This document shows, piece by piece, positions 8,917 through 17,925 of a stretch of DNA of 43,514 nt. The notes beneath the pieces are model-generated. The model searched no databases. It had not been told where the DNA came from and saw only the letters and a list, made by a program, of their open reading frames with translations. The DNA is taken from positions 24,028 through 67,541 of the forward strand of contig JAGRGU010000028.1 in assembly GCA_020445335.1 (NCBI GenBank), read 5' to 3'. The stretch comes from Gammaproteobacteria bacterium. GTDB lineage: Bacteria > Pseudomonadota > Gammaproteobacteria > Chromatiales > Chromatiaceae. Position numbers and translations under genes: made by a program. The stretch's first letter is position 1, and each line of letters opens with the position of its first letter.

Positions 8917-9207
8917 TGCTAGTCATCTCATATTGATATCTAAAGTGAGCTGTTGCTCAAACGCATTGGGCCAGTATTCTACACGTCGACCAACCCGATT
9001 CAATCCACTGCCACCACCACGCCCCCGCTGCTCTCCGAGCTTCCAGGAGGCATGCTCAGTTCGCTATCGGCATCAGGAAAAGGAAGCTGAAGGGGGAGAT
9101 GAAATCCGGCACCAAGAGCAACCAGCACAAACCGCACTATCTCCTGGCTCAGCCCTCCAATATCGAATGTGAGACCGCATCGAGCAGGATCGACTCTTAT
9201 GCTAATG

Positions 9208-12200
9208 TCACTGCAGCCCGGCATGCGCCCGCGCTGGATCGATCGGTTCGGTCTTCGATGTTTCGGCCCGGTGCGCTCGCGCCAGCCAACTGTACGCCAT
9301 CGGCACCACGAATAGCGTCAGCAGCGTTCCCAGCGTCATGCCGCCGACAATCACCCAGCCGATCTGCTCGCGGCCCTCGGCACCTGCACCGGTGGCCAGC
9401 GCCAGCGGCACTGCACCCAGCACCATCGCCGCGGTGGTCATGAGGATCGGACGCAGCCGCAGCGCGGCCGCCTCGACTACTGCATCGAGCCGGTTCATGC
9501 CCTGTATCTGCATCCGGTTTGCGAACTCGACGATCAGAATTCCATGCTTGGTGATCAACCCCACCAACGTGATCATGCCAACCTGGCTATAGATACTGAT
9601 GGTACCGCCGGTGAGCTTTAGCGCGAGCAGTGCGCCGCCGATCGCCAGCGGCACGGTGACCAGGATGATCAGCGGGTCGATGAAACTCTCGAACTGCGCT
9701 GCCAGCACCAGATAGATAAAGAGCAGCGCCAGCACAAAAGCGGCCATCAGGGTCGATCCGGACTCGAGAAACTCGCGCGACTCGCCCTTGTACTCGAGCT
9801 GGATATCCCCGCTCGACGCCTCATTCACCAAGTCATTGATGAAGCCCAGCGCCTCACCCAGGCTGTAGCCGGAAGCGAGGTTGGCCGAGATGGTGGCCGA
9901 GCGCAGCTTGTTGAAGTGGTTCAGCTCCTTCGGCGCCACCGTTTCGCGCAGCTCGACCAGGTTGCCGAGCTGTACCATGTGATCACCGCGCCCGCGCACA
10001 TAGATATTGGTCAGATCCTCCGGATCGCTGCGATCCACGCCGGCCACCTGCACCATCACGTCGTATTGCTCCGTGCCGCGTTTGAAGCGGGTGACGTCGC
10101 GCCCGCCGAGCATGGTCTCCAGCGTGCGACCGATGGTATCGACGGCGACATCCATGCTGGCAGCCTTCTCGCGGTCGACGTCCACGCGAAGCTCCGGCTT
10201 GTTCAATTTCAGATCTGCGTCGGGAAAGACCAGTCCCTGGTTGCTGCGCGCCTTGGCCATCACCTGCTCCACCACCGCATCGAGCGCCTCGTAGCTGCCG
10301 GTGGTCTGCAGCACCACCTCGACGTTCTTCGCCATCGGGCTCTGCCCCAGCGAGAGGGGGTTGATCGCTACCGACATAAGGCCGGTGATGCCGCCGTAGA
10401 GCTGCGGCGTCAGCTCGGCCGTCACCGCCTGCGACGACTTGGTGCGATCCTCCCAGTAGGGCATCATCACGAACGAAAGCGTTTCGGTCACCACCGGCCA
10501 GCCGATGATCGTGAACATCTCGCGCGACTCGGGCAACGCGCTGGTGACCCCCTCGATCTGATGCGCGTAACGGTCGGTGTAGGCCGCCGTCGAGCCCTCC
10601 GGCGCCATGCCCCAGGTCATGAAATATGACTTGTCCTCCAGTGGCGCCAGCTCCTGCTGCAGCCCCGTGTAGAGGTGGTAGGAGGCGTAGCCGACGCCGA
10701 GCGCCAACAGCAGCATCAGCGGCCGGATCTTCAGCGTCAAGCGCAATAACCAGCGGTATCCGTTGTTGATCCCATTGAGGATGGTCTCGCCCAGGTTGTA
10801 GAGAAAGTTGTGGCTCTTTTGGTGCCTGAGCAGCTTCGACGACATCATCGGCGAGAGCGTCAGCGCGGTAAAACCCGAGACCAGCACCGCGCCGGCCAGC
10901 GTCAGTGCGAACTCGGTGAAGAGCTGACCGGTGCGCCCGGCGGCGAAAGCGACCGGCGCAAAGACCGCCGCCAGCGTCAGCGTCATCGCGATCACCGCGA
11001 AGGCGATCTCGCTCGCCCCCTTCAGCGCCGCTTCCCTGGGGTGCATCCCCTGTTCGATATAGCGGTGGATGTTCTCCAGCACGACAATCGCATCATCCAC
11101 CACCAGCCCCACGGCCAGCACCATCGCCAGCAGCGTCAGCGTATTCACCGAATAGCCGAAGAAGTACATCATCGCGAAGACGCCGACCAGCGAAACCGGT
11201 ATCGTGACCATCGGCACCAGCGTCGCGCGCACCGAACGCAGGAACAGGAAGATCACCAGGATCACCAGCACCACAGCTTCACCGATGGTGGTGTAGACCC
11301 CCTCGATCGAACGCTCGATGAAGATCGACGAGTCGTAGGCGACCTTCACCTCCATCCCCTCGGGGATGATCTCGAGCAGTTGCGGCAGCTGTGCGTTGAT
11401 GCCGGCGGAGATATCCAGCGGGTTGGCAGTCGACTGCTTGACCACCCCCAGCGCCACCGCCGTCTTGCCGCCGAAGCGGGAGATGGTGCGCTCATCCTCG
11501 GCGCCCAGCTCGATGCGCGCCACGTCGGCGAGGCGCACCAGGTAGCCGTCGGCGTCGCGCAGAATGATGCGACCGAACTGCTCCGGCGTCTTCAAGTCGG
11601 TCTCGGCCAGTACCGTGAACTCTCGGTCGACGCTCTCGATGCGGCCCGACGGCACCTCTATATTCTGCGCGCGCAGCGCCTGCTCGACCTCCTGCACGGT
11701 AAGGTTGTAACCAGCCAGGCGCACGCGGTCGATCCAGATCCGCATCGCGTAGCGGCGCCCGAACAGCACCATGCTGGCGACCCCGGGTACCGTCTGCAGC
11801 CGATCCTTGACCACTTGGTCGGCCACCTCGGTGACGTCGAGGATGTCGTGCCGGTCGCTGGTCATCGCCAGCCAGATGATCGGCTCGGCGTCCGCCTCCA
11901 CCTTGGAGACGATCGGCTCGTCGACGTCGTCCGGCAATTGGCCGCGCACGCGGCCGACGCGGTCGCGCACGTCGTTGGCGGCCGCATCCGGATCACGGTC
12001 GAGCTTGAACGTGGCGGTGATCTGGCTCACTTCCGAGCGGCTGATCGAGGTGAGGTAGTCGATGCCCTCGATGCCGGCCAGCGAATCCTCGAGGATGGTG
12101 GTCACCTGCGACTCCATGATCCTGGCACTGGCGCCCGGGTAGCGCGTTTCAACGGTCACTACCGGCAGGTCGATATTGGGATACTCGCGCACCGCGAGCC

Positions 12201-12291
12201 GGTCGTAGGCGATCAGCCCGACCAGAATCAGCAGCAGGTTGGCCACCGTCGCCAGAACCGGGCGACGTATGCTGGTATCGGTGATCAGCAT
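9208..12291 (-). CDS. RND-family efflux pump, inner-membrane permease (HAE1/AcrB-like)
   Basis: 1027 residues, the normal size for an AcrB/MexB-type proton-driven exporter. The protein starts 'MLITDTSIRRPVLATVANLLL', the usual cytoplasmic N-terminus and first membrane helix. The large periplasmic loop carries 'YPGASARIMESQVTTILEDSLAGIEGI'. The proton-relay pair is visible in 'GLVVDDAIVVLENIHR'. The second half repeats the fold with 'FIYLVLAAQFESFIDPLIIL', 'GLITKHGILIVEFAN' and 'RLRPILMTTAAMVLGAVPLA'. It is co-transcribed with the adaptor, three bases downstream of its stop. No outer-membrane TolC partner is adjacent. Expected substrates are drugs, dyes, bile-like compounds or solvents; the sequence does not tell which. 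Confidence 0.95.
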   Translation of the reverse strand: MLITDTSIRRPVLATVANLLLILVGLIAYDRLAVREYPNIDLPVVTVETRYPGASARIMESQVTTILEDSLAGIEGIDYLTSISRSEVSQITATFKLDRDPDAAANDVRDRVGRVRGQLPDDVDEPIVSKVEADAEPIIWLAMTSDRHDILDVTEVADQVVKDRLQTVPGVASMVLFGRRYAMRIWIDRVRLAGYNLTVQEVEQALRAQNIEVPSGRIESVDREFTVLAETDLKTPEQFGRIILRDADGYLVRLADVARIELGAEDERTISRFGGKTAVALGVVKQSTANPLDISAGINAQLPQLLEIIPEGMEVKVAYDSSIFIERSIEGVYTTIGEAVVLVILVIFLFLRSVRATLVPMVTIPVSLVGVFAMMYFFGYSVNTLTLLAMVLAVGLVVDDAIVVLENIHRYIEQGMHPREAALKGASEIAFAVIAMTLTLAAVFAPVAFAAGRTGQLFTEFALTLAGAVLVSGFTALTLSPMMSSKLLRHQKSHNFLYNLGETILNGINNGYRWLLRLTLKIRPLMLLLALGVGYASYHLYTGLQQELAPLEDKSYFMTWGMAPEGSTAAYTDRYAHQIEGVTSALPESREMFTIIGWPVVTETLSFVMMPYWEDRTKSSQAVTAELTPQLYGGITGLMSVAINPLSLGQSPMAKNVEVVLQTTGSYEALDAVVEQVMAKARSNQGLVFPDADLKLNKPELRVDVDREKAASMDVAVDTIGRTLETMLGGRDVTRFKRGTEQYDVMVQVAGVDRSDPEDLTNIYVRGRGDHMVQLGNLVELRETVAPKELNHFNKLRSATISANLASGYSLGEALGFINDLVNEASSGDIQLEYKGESREFLESGSTLMAAFVLALLFIYLVLAAQFESFIDPLIILVTVPLAIGGALLALKLTGGTISIYSQVGMITLVGLITKHGILIVEFANRMQIQGMNRLDAVVEAAALRLRPILMTTAAMVLGAVPLALATGAGAEGREQIGWVIVGGMTLGTLLTLFVVPMAYSWLARAHRAETSKTEPIDPARAHAGLQ

Positions 12292-12294
12292 GGC

Positions 12295-13344
12295 TCAGCT
12301 CCCCTTCGCCTTCGCCGGCAACACCGTCACCGCCATGCCGTCGTGAATCTTGAGATGCCCGGCGGTCACCACCTGGTCTCCTGCTTTCAACCCCTGGCGA
12401 ACCTCGACGCGACGTCCCTGGCGCAAGCCGCGCTCGACCTCGGTCCAGACCACTTTGCCGTCTACCACCTTGTAGACGAACTGTTTGTCGCCCTGCGGTA
12501 CCAGCGCGGTCTCGGGCACGGTAATCGCCTCGTGATCGCTCGCCAGAACCAGTTCGACGCGCGCGAACAGCCCGGCACGCAGCACCCCCTCCTCATTCGG
12601 AATGCGCGCGCGCAGCAGCAGGCTGCGGCCATTCAGGTCGACCTGCGGGTCGATCGCATAGACCCGTCCTTCGAAATGCTTGCCGGGATAGGCATCCAGC
12701 GTCACCCTGATCAGCTGCCCCACGCGCACCCTCGAGACATGGATCTCGGGAATGCGGAAATCCACCTTCAGCACGCTGAGATCGAGCAGGCTGACCAGGT
12801 CGGTGCCCGGCTGCACGTAGTCTCCCTCACTCACCTTGCGCAGGCCAAGCACTCCGTCGAACGGCGCCAACAAGCGGGTCTTGGCCAGCCGTGCCTGCGC
12901 CAGCGCCACTTCGGCACGGTTGACGCGCAGCTCCGAGGCGGTGCGATCCTTCTCCTGATCACTCCCGTAACCCTGCTTCTTCAGCGAGTTGGCACGCGTA
13001 TAGTTGGTCTGTCCCAGCGCCAGCCGCGCTTCAGCCTGCAGCAGCTCGGCGTTGTAGATCGACTCGTCGAGCCGCACCAGTACCTCGCCTCTGGTCACCC
13101 GCTCACCCTCTCGGAATTCGATCGCGGTGATTCGCCCGTCGATCTCGGGTCGCAGTACGATAGACTCGTTGGCTCGCAGGTCTCCGACCGCCTCGACCTT
13201 CCACTCCAGAAGGCCGGCCTCGAGCGTCTCGGCCTCCACCGGCAGTGCGAATCCGCCCTGCTCCTGCGCCGCTGACTGCACTGCGCCCAGCAGCAGGATT
13301 CCGCCGCACAACAGATTCCGGGTCGATCGTGATCGAACGCTCAT
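12295..13344 (-). CDS. RND efflux periplasmic adaptor (membrane fusion protein)
   Basis: 349 residues from the ATG at 13344, which follows a GGAG ribosome site and begins a signal peptide ('RNLLCGGILLLGAVQSAAQ'). A longer frame back to 13545 runs through a non-coding leader and is rejected. The domains are a lipoyl-like half 'VGDLRANESIVLRPEIDGRI' with 'GERVTRGEVLVRLD', a short coiled coil rich in Glu/Ala/Arg, the second lipoyl half 'TRLLAPFDGVLGLRKVSEGDYVQPG', and a beta-barrel 'PEIHVSRVRVGQLIRVTLDAYPG'. It bridges the permease to an outer-membrane channel. It is immediately upstream of the permease in one operon. The preceding Spy-like gene is about 200 bp away, with a hairpin between. Confidence 0.93.
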   Translation of the reverse strand: MSVRSRSTRNLLCGGILLLGAVQSAAQEQGGFALPVEAETLEAGLLEWKVEAVGDLRANESIVLRPEIDGRITAIEFREGERVTRGEVLVRLDESIYNAELLQAEARLALGQTNYTRANSLKKQGYGSDQEKDRTASELRVNRAEVALAQARLAKTRLLAPFDGVLGLRKVSEGDYVQPGTDLVSLLDLSVLKVDFRIPEIHVSRVRVGQLIRVTLDAYPGKHFEGRVYAIDPQVDLNGRSLLLRARIPNEEGVLRAGLFARVELVLASDHEAITVPETALVPQGDKQFVYKVVDGKVVWTEVERGLRQGRRVEVRQGLKAGDQVVTAGHLKIHDGMAVTVLPAKAKGS

Positions 13345-13498
13345 TCCACACTCCAATGACAACGCAAAGCACCACCGCGCGGATAACCGCACAGTGGTCC
13401 TCACTGTTCTGAAAATTACCGGGTCGGTAGTGCCGGGATACCCGGGAAGTATAGCCTCCCGCCGTTCAAGCGGGATGACACAAGCACCAACAAGACTC

Positions 13499-13529
13499 CC
13501 CGTGCCGCCCGATATCGGGGCGGCACGGG
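13499..13529 (-). terminator. Strong hairpin between the Spy-like gene and the efflux adaptor
   Basis: A 12-bp perfect GC-rich stem with a 7-base loop lies 13 bp after the Spy-like stop codon. No T-run follows on the minus strand, so it may act as a 3'-end stabiliser or a partial terminator separating this gene from the efflux operon. Confidence 0.5.
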
Positions 13530-13541
13530 AGAAAAACAACC

Positions 13542-14072
13542 TCAACGGCCGCGTCTGCCGAACATCGGCCCCAGCCCGTCGGCGATCTTCTGCTGTTCGG
13601 GGGTCAGCTGCGCATAGAGATTGTCGATACCGTCGGCCAGACTCTTCAGGTCCGCGGAGCCTTCGCGCATCAGCTTGACCTTGTCCTGGATGGTGAAGCC
13701 GCCGTCACGCATGGCGGCAAAATGTTCGGCCTTGTTGGCCATCTTCTGCTTCAGGCTCTCGGTCAGCGCGGTCCAGGCCGGCTCCTGTTCGGCGGTGATC
13801 TTCAGCTTGTATTTCATGTAGTCGATGCGCTCTGCCATGCGCGACTCCATCCGCTCGAGGCGTGCCGCCGGATCCATGCCGAATCCACGCTTGTGCATGC
13901 CGCGCTCACCACCGAAACCGCGGCTCATCTCGCCGTATTCGCCAGCGCGACCCATACCATAGGGACCGTCACAACCGCTCCAACCGCCTCTGGCGGCGAC
14001 CAGCGAGAAGGAGGCCGCGGTAATGCCGACAACCGCAACCGTGGTAACCAGTACTTTCGTAGCTTTTTTCAT
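13542..14072 (-). CDS. Spy/CpxP-family periplasmic LTXXQ chaperone-like protein
   Basis: 176 residues from the ATG at 14072, which has a purine-rich site upstream and starts 'MKKATKVLVTTVAVVGITAASFSLVAARG', a clear signal peptide. The mature protein has a Gly/Arg/Met-rich stretch and then the helical LTXXQ region: 'YMKYKLKITAEQEPAWTALTESLKQKM' and 'YAQLTPEQQKIADGLGPMF'. Spy and CpxP are small alpha-helical periplasmic chaperones or stress-signalling inhibitors induced by envelope damage or metals. Its place directly upstream of an RND efflux operon on the same strand suggests a shared envelope-stress context. The Gly-rich N-terminal segment contains His and Met residues that could bind metal; this is inference. 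Confidence 0.85.
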   Translation of the reverse strand: MKKATKVLVTTVAVVGITAASFSLVAARGGWSGCDGPYGMGRAGEYGEMSRGFGGERGMHKRGFGMDPAARLERMESRMAERIDYMKYKLKITAEQEPAWTALTESLKQKMANKAEHFAAMRDGGFTIQDKVKLMREGSADLKSLADGIDNLYAQLTPEQQKIADGLGPMFGRRGR

Positions 14073-14226
14073 GATCTCTGCCTCTTTGGTCCACCAGGGC
14101 ACCGCGCCCTGTGTGACTGTCATTGAAGCAAGTCAATGTAAGCGGGGGATTTCGGAGAGAGGCTTTTTTGTAAGCGAATGTTGCCGCGGTGAGTGCATAA
14201 ACGCTGGGTTACAGAGACACGGCGTA

Positions 14227-14862
14227 TCAGATCAGCGCGGCAACCTCCGACGCCAGCGCCTCTCCCAGCATTCCGTGCTGGTCGGCATCCAGGTGTATCC
14301 CGTCGACACGACTGGCCGAGGTGACGGCAGCGGCATCGAAAAACGCGCACCCCAACTCCCGCGCAAGCGCGCGGTAGGCGTCGGCAAGTCCGATGCATTT
14401 GTGCTCGGCGCCGGCAAACTTGGGGGCGATCGTCCCTTTGGGCTCCACGATCGGCGGCGGCGCGACGATCATCAGCGGCGGCACCGGCATACCCGGTTCG
14501 ATCGGCGCCTTGCGCACCGCGTCGACCAGCGCGGCCATTCCCTGCGCCGCGTGCCAGGCGTTGTGCGGATGCATCGACTGAAAGTCGTTGCTGCCCAGCA
14601 TCAGCACCACCAGCGCCAGCGGCGAATGCATCTCGACCGCCTGCGCCAGCCCCTGCAGGCCGTTGCGGCCGGGCTTGTAAGGGTCTTCCCAGACCGTGCG
14701 GCGACCATTGAGGCAGTTCTCGATCACCCGCACACCACCCCCGCCTTGGTTGAGCGCGCGCTCCAAAACTCCTGGCCAGCGCTGTTCGAACGGCAACCTG
14801 GCGCGCGTATCGGGAATGATCCCCCAGGTGAGCGAGTCGGCGTAGATCAGGATCTGCTGCAT
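14227..14862 (-). CDS. SGNH/GDSL-family hydrolase (arylesterase-like)
   Basis: 211 residues. The four SGNH blocks are visible: block I 'YADSLTWG' (residues 7-14) with nucleophile Ser10 in an ADSL variant of GDSL; the block II glycine-containing region and 'ENCLNGRRT'; block III 'LGSND' near residue 90; and block V 'DGIHLDADQHG' near residue 187, supplying Asp and His. Arylesterase-type members such as the Mycobacterium smegmatis acyltransferase/perhydrolase share the 'DSLTWG' start and 'HLD' end. No signal peptide is present, so it is probably cytoplasmic. AGGAG before the ATG supports the start. It is transcribed toward the Spy-like gene but separated by about 150 bp. The natural ester substrate is unknown. 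Confidence 0.88.
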   Translation of the reverse strand: MQQILIYADSLTWGIIPDTRARLPFEQRWPGVLERALNQGGGGVRVIENCLNGRRTVWEDPYKPGRNGLQGLAQAVEMHSPLALVVLMLGSNDFQSMHPHNAWHAAQGMAALVDAVRKAPIEPGMPVPPLMIVAPPPIVEPKGTIAPKFAGAEHKCIGLADAYRALARELGCAFFDAAAVTSASRVDGIHLDADQHGMLGEALASEVAALI

Positions 14863-14988
14863 GCTGGGCTCCTATGGTTCAGAGCAATGAGAATAGCCGG
14901 CCGACTTCTTGTGACGCAACAGCAGCAACGGACACTCCCGCCGCAGAGTGGTATCCTCTCTCTCCCGCGTCAGAGACGGAAAACCGAC

Positions 14989-15219
14989 ATGCCCGACCAT
15001 ACCGAACTGACCACCCGGATAGACGCCGCTGTGGCGCGCATCTGCGATCTCGGCTGCAGCCGCGTCTATGGGACTATCGCCGAGTTGGAGCTCGGCCGGG
15101 AGACCGAGGAGACCCGTGGGCTCCCGACCGCGGTGCGCAGGCGCGTGCTGCAGGAGCTGAAAGCGGTCATGGCGGTCTACGACGCACGCGAAGGCGGTCC
15201 AACCTGTAAAACCGAGTAG
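14989..15219 (+). CDS. Small conserved-looking hypothetical protein (76 aa)
   Basis: 76 residues from the ATG at 14989, with GAGACGGA upstream. It is not recognised. The sequence is soluble, charged and mostly helical ('DAAVARICDLGCSRVYGTIAELELG', then 'LPTAVRRRVLQELKAVMAVYD'), with two cysteines and no signal peptide or membrane segment. It ends 9 bp before pdxH on the same strand and so is probably co-transcribed with it. A longer in-frame reading back to 14023 crosses the SGNH hydrolase on the other strand and is a shadow. Function unknown. Confidence 0.6.
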   Translation: MPDHTELTTRIDAAVARICDLGCSRVYGTIAELELGRETEETRGLPTAVRRRVLQELKAVMAVYDAREGGPTCKTE

Positions 15220-15228
15220 CGCTATCCG

Positions 15229-15873
15229 ATGAAGAGCAACCTCGAAGATGAGCGTCGCGAGTACATCCGCTGCGGACTGTCGCGCACCGACCTGGATTCC
15301 GACCCCCTGCGCCAGTTCGACCTCTGGATCACCGCAGCGCTGGATGCCGAACTGACCGATGCCACGGCGATGAGTCTGGCGACCGTTGGCAGCGACGGGC
15401 AGCCGACGCTACGCACGGTGCTGCTGAAGTATTACGATAGCAACGGCTTCGTCTTCTACACCAACCTCGAAAGTAACAAGGCAAGACAGATCGGCGAGAA
15501 TCCGAAGGTGGCGCTGCTCTTCTACTGGCGGGAGTTCGACCGGCAGGTGAAGATCACCGGCAGCGCGGGCAGGGTCGCCACCAGCGACTCCTTGAAATAC
15601 TTCCTCACCCGCCCGCGCGACAGCCAACTTGGCGCTTGGGTCTCGGCGCAGAGCCGGGTGATTGGATCGCGCGCGCTGCTGGAGCAGAAATTCGAGGAGA
15701 TGAAGCGAAAATTCGCCGGCGGGGAGGTTCCGTTGCCATCGTTCTGGGGCGGCTTCCGTGTGCTACCGCAGACGATCGAATTCTGGCAGGGACGCGTCAG
15801 CCGCCTGCACGACTGCTTCATCTACCGACGCCAGGCGGACGACAGCTGGCTGATCGATCGCCTGGCTCCCTGA
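15229..15873 (+). CDS. pdxH: Pyridoxamine 5'-phosphate oxidase
   Basis: 214 residues, close to the usual ~218. This FMN enzyme oxidises pyridoxine or pyridoxamine 5'-phosphate to pyridoxal 5'-phosphate, the last step of vitamin B6 salvage and synthesis. Visible family features are 'AMSLATVGSDGQPTLRTVLLKYYD' (FMN/PLP contacts), 'FYTNLESNKARQIGENP', 'RQVKITGSAGRV', 'SQLGAWVSAQSRVI' and the C-terminal 'FWGGFRVLPQTIEFWQGRVSRLHD' ending 'RLAP'. One oddity is that the usual Arg in 'RLHDRF' is Cys here ('RLHDCF'); that Arg contacts PLP in known enzymes, so this could be a real substitution or a base error. PLP made here would serve, for instance, the MocR protein downstream. Confidence 0.93.
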   Translation: MKSNLEDERREYIRCGLSRTDLDSDPLRQFDLWITAALDAELTDATAMSLATVGSDGQPTLRTVLLKYYDSNGFVFYTNLESNKARQIGENPKVALLFYWREFDRQVKITGSAGRVATSDSLKYFLTRPRDSQLGAWVSAQSRVIGSRALLEQKFEEMKRKFAGGEVPLPSFWGGFRVLPQTIEFWQGRVSRLHDCFIYRRQADDSWLIDRLAP

Positions 15874-15915
15874 GATGCCAGACGATCGACCTCTTTGCAG
15901 AACTTGGAGCGAGCA

Positions 15916-16962
15916 ATGCATATCCCGAATCACCGAGGTCATATTCTGTTTGCCGCCCTGTTGTTGGCAGTGACCACACTGCCGCTGCCGGCAGCCGAGG
16001 TGAGGCTGAAGCTGCAGCACTTTCTCGGTGCCGAGTCCATCCCCCACCGCCAGCTGATCGAACCCTGGGCGAAACGGGTCGAGACGGACTCCGGTGGGCG
16101 TATAGCCGTGGAGATCTATCCGGCGATGGGTCTCGGCGGCAAGGCGCCGCAGCTGATCGACCAGGTACAGCAGGGCGAGGTCGATATCGTCTGGACCGCC
16201 GCCGCTTATACTCCGGGACGCTTCCCCCGCACCGATCTCTTCTCGCTGCCGACGGTACACCGCGGCGATCCGGTCGCCACCAATCTGGCGATCCGGGAGA
16301 TGCTGTCCGGGGCGCTGGCCGCCGATTTCCCGAAGCTGAAGCCGCTGCTGGTGCACGTGCACCAGGGGCACGCCTTCCACATGGGAGGCAAAGAGGTAAA
16401 CGGCATCGATGGCTTCGACGGGTTGGTGATCCGCCCACCCGGACGCGGTATCGGCGCCTGGACCATCGAGTCACTGGGCGCGGAGACCACCAAGAAACGG
16501 CATCCGAAACTGCCCAAGGCGATCGCCGGGCGGCAACTCGATGGCGCGCTGATGTCGTTCAATCTGGCCGAATCGATGGGCGTGATCGAGGCAGCCCGCT
16601 CGCACACTATTCTCGCCGAGGAGGAGTTCTTCGGTACCAGCATCTTTCTGTTTCTGATGAACGAAGCGCGTTATCTGGCACTCCCCGAAGAGTTGCGCGC
16701 GGTTATCGAGCGCAACTCCGGCGCCGAGCTCGCCGCCGAGATGGGGCGCGTCTGGCGCGATGCCGGGATGGCCGGTATGGCAGCCGCACGCAAGCGCGGA
16801 AACCGCATCAATCAGCTGCGCGGCGGCGATGCCGCGGCAGCACGCGAGCGTCTGCAGCAGGTGGTCGCAAGGTGGCGCGAATCGCGTGCGCGGATGGCGA
16901 TCGACAGCGACGCACTGGTCGAGCAGGCGCGGCAGGCGATCGCCCGTCACAGCGCTGACTGA
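15916..16962 (+). CDS. TRAP transporter solute-binding protein (DctP family), orphan
   Basis: 348 residues from the ATG at 15916, which follows GGAG. An upstream in-frame TTG at 15895 is less likely. It has a signal peptide ('GHILFAALLLAVTTLPLPAAE') and then a DctP-like fold: 'LKLQHFLGAESIPHRQLIEPWAKRVE', 'GGRIAVEIYPAMGLGGKAPQLIDQVQQGEVDIVWT', and 'FDGLVIRPPGRGIGAWTIESLGA', with the conserved Arg that normally holds the ligand carboxylate. Such proteins deliver organic acids to DctQ/DctM membrane subunits. No DctQ or DctM gene is nearby, so it either works with a distant transporter or serves as a sensor partner. Ligand unknown. Confidence 0.88.
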   Translation: MHIPNHRGHILFAALLLAVTTLPLPAAEVRLKLQHFLGAESIPHRQLIEPWAKRVETDSGGRIAVEIYPAMGLGGKAPQLIDQVQQGEVDIVWTAAAYTPGRFPRTDLFSLPTVHRGDPVATNLAIREMLSGALAADFPKLKPLLVHVHQGHAFHMGGKEVNGIDGFDGLVIRPPGRGIGAWTIESLGAETTKKRHPKLPKAIAGRQLDGALMSFNLAESMGVIEAARSHTILAEEEFFGTSIFLFLMNEARYLALPEELRAVIERNSGAELAAEMGRVWRDAGMAGMAAARKRGNRINQLRGGDAAAARERLQQVVARWRESRARMAIDSDALVEQARQAIARHSAD

Positions 16963-16979
16963 TCTCCACGAACAGCCTG

Positions 16980-17687
16980 TCAGGGAACGTTGACATAGAA
17001 CCATTTCGAACCCAACAGCTCGTCAACGAACTGCGAGGGGTTCGGGTGCTGGTGAAAATGGAGGTAGGATTTCACAGCAAAACGCTCCGGCGCAATCGCC
17101 ATGTAGATACCGCTGATGACATCCCCCGACTCCCAGGGACCAACGTCGGCCACGCGAATCACCTGCTCCCGTCTCTCCAGCGGGAGTACTGCAAGCTGGG
17201 TGACATGGGCCAGGTACTCCTGGGCGGCCATGCCGATCGGCAGCGGCGCGACCCGGCTGTGCTGATCGAGCAGCGCATGGGCGATCTCGTGCGCGACGAT
17301 CCCCGGATAGTGGTCACCGGTCAGCGCCTGCCCGTACATCTGGGGCTCCGGGTTGGTATGGGCGATCGCCTGCGGCGACATCACCTGCACCAGGCCTGTT
17401 CTGCTGTCAAAGCTGCCGAACGCGGAGTAGCTTCTGTTCTGTAGCGACAGCTCCACCACCTCGACCCGAATCGGGCGCTTGGGTTCAAGATCGTAGTGGG
17501 AGAGGAAGTCGATGGCCCGTGCAGCTGCCACGCAGATCTCCTGCCGCAGGTGCTCATCCCCACCCACCACCGCCACACTTTGCCCGGGGCAGAGAGACTC
17601 CTCCGCAGCCAGCGGGGAAGAGAGTTGGAGCGCCGCAAACAACAGCAGCAACAATCCCCAATTGCGCTTACCGATTGACCGGCTCAT
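16980..17687 (-). CDS. Exported metallopeptidase-like protein with HEIAH motif
   Basis: 235 residues from the ATG at 17687; an in-frame ATG at 17729 would add 14 residues. It has a signal peptide ('WGLLLLLFAALQLSSPLAAEE'). The mature part contains HEIAH (residues 133-137), the zinc-binding HExxH of gluzincin-type peptidases, preceded by 'GDHYPGIVA' and followed by 'ALLDQHSRVAPLPIGMAAQEYLAHVTQL'. That second stretch offers Glu and His candidates for the third ligand. It resembles a group of uncharacterised proteobacterial proteins annotated only as domains of unknown function. It is convergent with the TRAP binding protein (17 bp apart). Proteolysis is plausible but not demonstrated by sequence alone. 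Confidence 0.75.
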   Translation of the reverse strand: MSRSIGKRNWGLLLLLFAALQLSSPLAAEESLCPGQSVAVVGGDEHLRQEICVAAARAIDFLSHYDLEPKRPIRVEVVELSLQNRSYSAFGSFDSRTGLVQVMSPQAIAHTNPEPQMYGQALTGDHYPGIVAHEIAHALLDQHSRVAPLPIGMAAQEYLAHVTQLAVLPLERREQVIRVADVGPWESGDVISGIYMAIAPERFAVKSYLHFHQHPNPSQFVDELLGSKWFYVNVP

Positions 17688-17851
17688 GAGACTCTGGTCA
17701 CCCTCGCAACGAAACGTTATCCGCTGCACGATCCGTTACACCCGACGTCGATCATCCGTTAAACCCCAACTCCCTGTCAGGGCCTGAACAGCCAACCTGA
17801 ATAAAGCATAAATAACTGTATTTTATATGCTTTTACAAACATTTCAGAAGT

Positions 17852-17867
17852 TGGCACAAGCTCTGCA
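17852..17867 (+). promoter_or_regulatory. Sigma-54 promoter before the small exported protein
   Basis: TGGCACAAGCTCTGCA matches the -24/-12 consensus with the obligatory GG-N10-GC spacing; only one T of the TTGC box differs. Transcription would start near 17878, about 48 bp before the ATG at 17926. An AT-rich tract lies just upstream (17800-17845). I saw no copy of the hydrogenase-type upstream inverted repeat here. Confidence 0.6.
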
Positions 17868-17925
17868 ATATTTCCAGTCAAGCGATACTGCTTACAACCA
17901 AATTTTAGACAACTGGAGAGATACC

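Noticed and set aside
9000..9224. 74-codon minus-strand frame just after the RND permease
   Set aside because: It overlaps the permease stop and could be translated, but it has no known features, signal or convincing ribosome site; not supported enough to call a gene.
10810..13275. Very long (821-codon) plus-strand open frame antisense to the efflux genes
   Set aside because: It is rich in His, Arg, Gln and Asp, the typical product of reading a GC-rich gene backward; the minus-strand genes there are unmistakable.
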